This document shows, one piece after another, positions 63,221-64,000 of a stretch of 64,000 bases of DNA. Position 1 is the stretch's first letter. Each line of letters starts with the position of its first letter. Position numbers and translations under genes: made by a program. The DNA comes from VFKI01 sp033762075. Its GTDB lineage: Bacteria > Pseudomonadota > Gammaproteobacteria > DSM-16500. The stretch spans positions 1 through 64,000 of the forward strand of contig JANRLY010000051.1 of the NCBI GenBank assembly GCA_033762075.1, read 5' to 3'. The notes below the pieces were generated by a model, which was not told the origin of the DNA, searched no databases, and was given only the letters and a program-made list of their open reading frames with translations.

Positions 63221-63250
63221 CCACTCAAAACATACTATAGGATAATCACT

Positions 63251-64000
63251 ATGCATCACGTTCTTGTTGCTGGCGCAGGCAAAATTGGCTCACTCATTGC
63301 AGCACTCTTGGCTGACGCAGGAAATTATCGCGTTTTTCTCACTGATATCAATCCTGACGCACCTTTACCGCAAAAAGTTGCTGCGCATGCTGATCATCTC
63401 ACGGTTTCACGATTAGATGCAGAAAGTCCCGCGATTGTGTCAGCGTTTTTACGTGAACATGCGATTGAAACAGTTGTATCGAGCTTGCCTTATTTTTGTA
63501 ACACCGCACTTGCAAAAATAGCCCATGAATGCAACGTCAATTATTTTGATCTGACCGAAGATACACGCACAACAGCTTCCATTCGTGCATTAGCTAAAGA
63601 GACTACGCGCGCTTTTGTGCCGCAATGCGGATTAGCGCCGGGTTTTATCAGCATTGTAGCGAATGATTTAATGAAACAATTTTCTTCCCTTGAAACAGTC
63701 AAAATGCGCGTCGGTGCATTACCCGTCAACATCAGCAATGCTTTGCAATATTCATTGACATGGTCAACTGATGGTTTAATTAACGAATACGGTAATTTGT
63801 GTGCTGCAATTGAAAATGGTCAAGAAGTCACTTTGTTGCCGCTCGATGATTTAGAAGAAATTAAAATTGATGGTCTCACGTATGAAGCTTTTAACACTTC
63901 AGGGGGCATTGGCAGTTTAGCCGAAACTTGGCAAAACAAAGTTCATTCGATTAGTTATAAAACCATTCGTTATCCAGGGCATTGTAAAAAAATGCGCTTT
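63251..64000 (+). CDS. Saccharopine dehydrogenase-like NAD(P) protein, 3' end outside the window
   Basis: The ATG at 63251 starts a frame still open at 64000 (250 codons). The N-terminus shows a Rossmann motif (VLVAGAGKIGSLIAALLADAG), then VSSLPYFCNTALAKIAHECN and the PQCGLAPGFISIVANDL block of the saccharopine dehydrogenase family. It may act in lysine metabolism, as gcdH would. The C-terminal catalytic part is not visible. Confidence 0.82.
   Translation, partial: MHHVLVAGAGKIGSLIAALLADAGNYRVFLTDINPDAPLPQKVAAHADHLTVSRLDAESPAIVSAFLREHAIETVVSSLPYFCNTALAKIAHECNVNYFDLTEDTRTTASIRALAKETTRAFVPQCGLAPGFISIVANDLMKQFSSLETVKMRVGALPVNISNALQYSLTWSTDGLINEYGNLCAAIENGQEVTLLPLDDLEEIKIDGLTYEAFNTSGGIGSLAETWQNKVHSISYKTIRYPGHCKKMRF

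Overview
The window comes from an AT-rich gammaproteobacterium, most likely a member of the Legionellales/Coxiellaceae or a related amoeba- or host-associated lineage. This rests on three things: the gammaproteobacterial order metY-rimP-nusA-infB-rbfA-truB / rpsO-pnp, a Com1/DsbA2-like periplasmic thiol oxidoreductase resembling the Coxiella antigen, and many long coiled-coil or helical proteins of unknown family scattered singly between housekeeping genes (including a eukaryote-like protein kinase). That last pattern is typical of effector repertoires of intracellular Legionellales. No secretion-system genes lie in the window, so the word effector is an inference throughout.

Layout. 1-7.0 kb: an unknown protein, a HIT hydrolase, folE, then pnp and rpsO, with an unknown coiled-coil gene (5321-6805) inserted between rpsO and truB. 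7-13.2 kb: truB, rbfA, infB, nusA, rimP and initiator tRNA, all on the minus strand. 13.2-22.3 kb: com1/dsbA-like, cca, rsgA, an aldo/keto reductase, an FAD oxidoreductase, fabV, small unknown genes and gcdH. 22.4-33.6 kb: a 1996-residue protein ending in a poly(A)-polymerase/CCA-type nucleotidyltransferase domain, an mscS-rimB-rimK operon, a convergent MATCAP-like (QEGLA motif) metallopeptidase gene, a DksA-type zinc-finger protein and the kinase. 33.7-38.5 kb: priA, two unknown proteins, tRNA-Leu(CAA) and tRNA-Arg(CCT).

38.4-49.9 kb is an integrative element of about 11.4 kb inserted in the 3' half of tRNA-Arg(CCT). It is bounded by a perfect 46-bp direct repeat. It carries a P4-type integrase, RhuM, AlpA, a toprim primase, a RepA-like ATPase, small unknown genes, a HGG-motif protein, a frameshifted DUF805 gene and an XRE repressor, and at its left end a two-gene cargo: an AbiJ-NTD4/HEPN-like protein and a KAP-like P-loop NTPase. 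The gene set resembles a phage satellite (PICI/P4-like) and the cargo resembles an abortive-infection system. A third, decayed copy of the attachment core at 50932-50977, plus a diverged arm-like repeat at 49927, suggests an older tandem insertion.

51.2-64 kb: a large-subunit catalase followed by two tiny membrane proteins, a two-gene operon of unknown proteins (1284 and 355 aa), miaB-ybeY-corC (without ybeZ), a ferredoxin-like protein, rsmE and the start of a saccharopine dehydrogenase-like gene cut by the window end. At least seven palindromic intergenic repeats (MITE or REP-like) occupy gene boundaries.

Functional links: nusA/infB/rbfA/truB/rpsO/pnp form the transcription-translation-RNA decay cluster; rimB/rimK plus the QEGLA peptidase may form a protein tail-modification module; the tRNA-Arg island carries self-replication, regulation and a probable defence pair.
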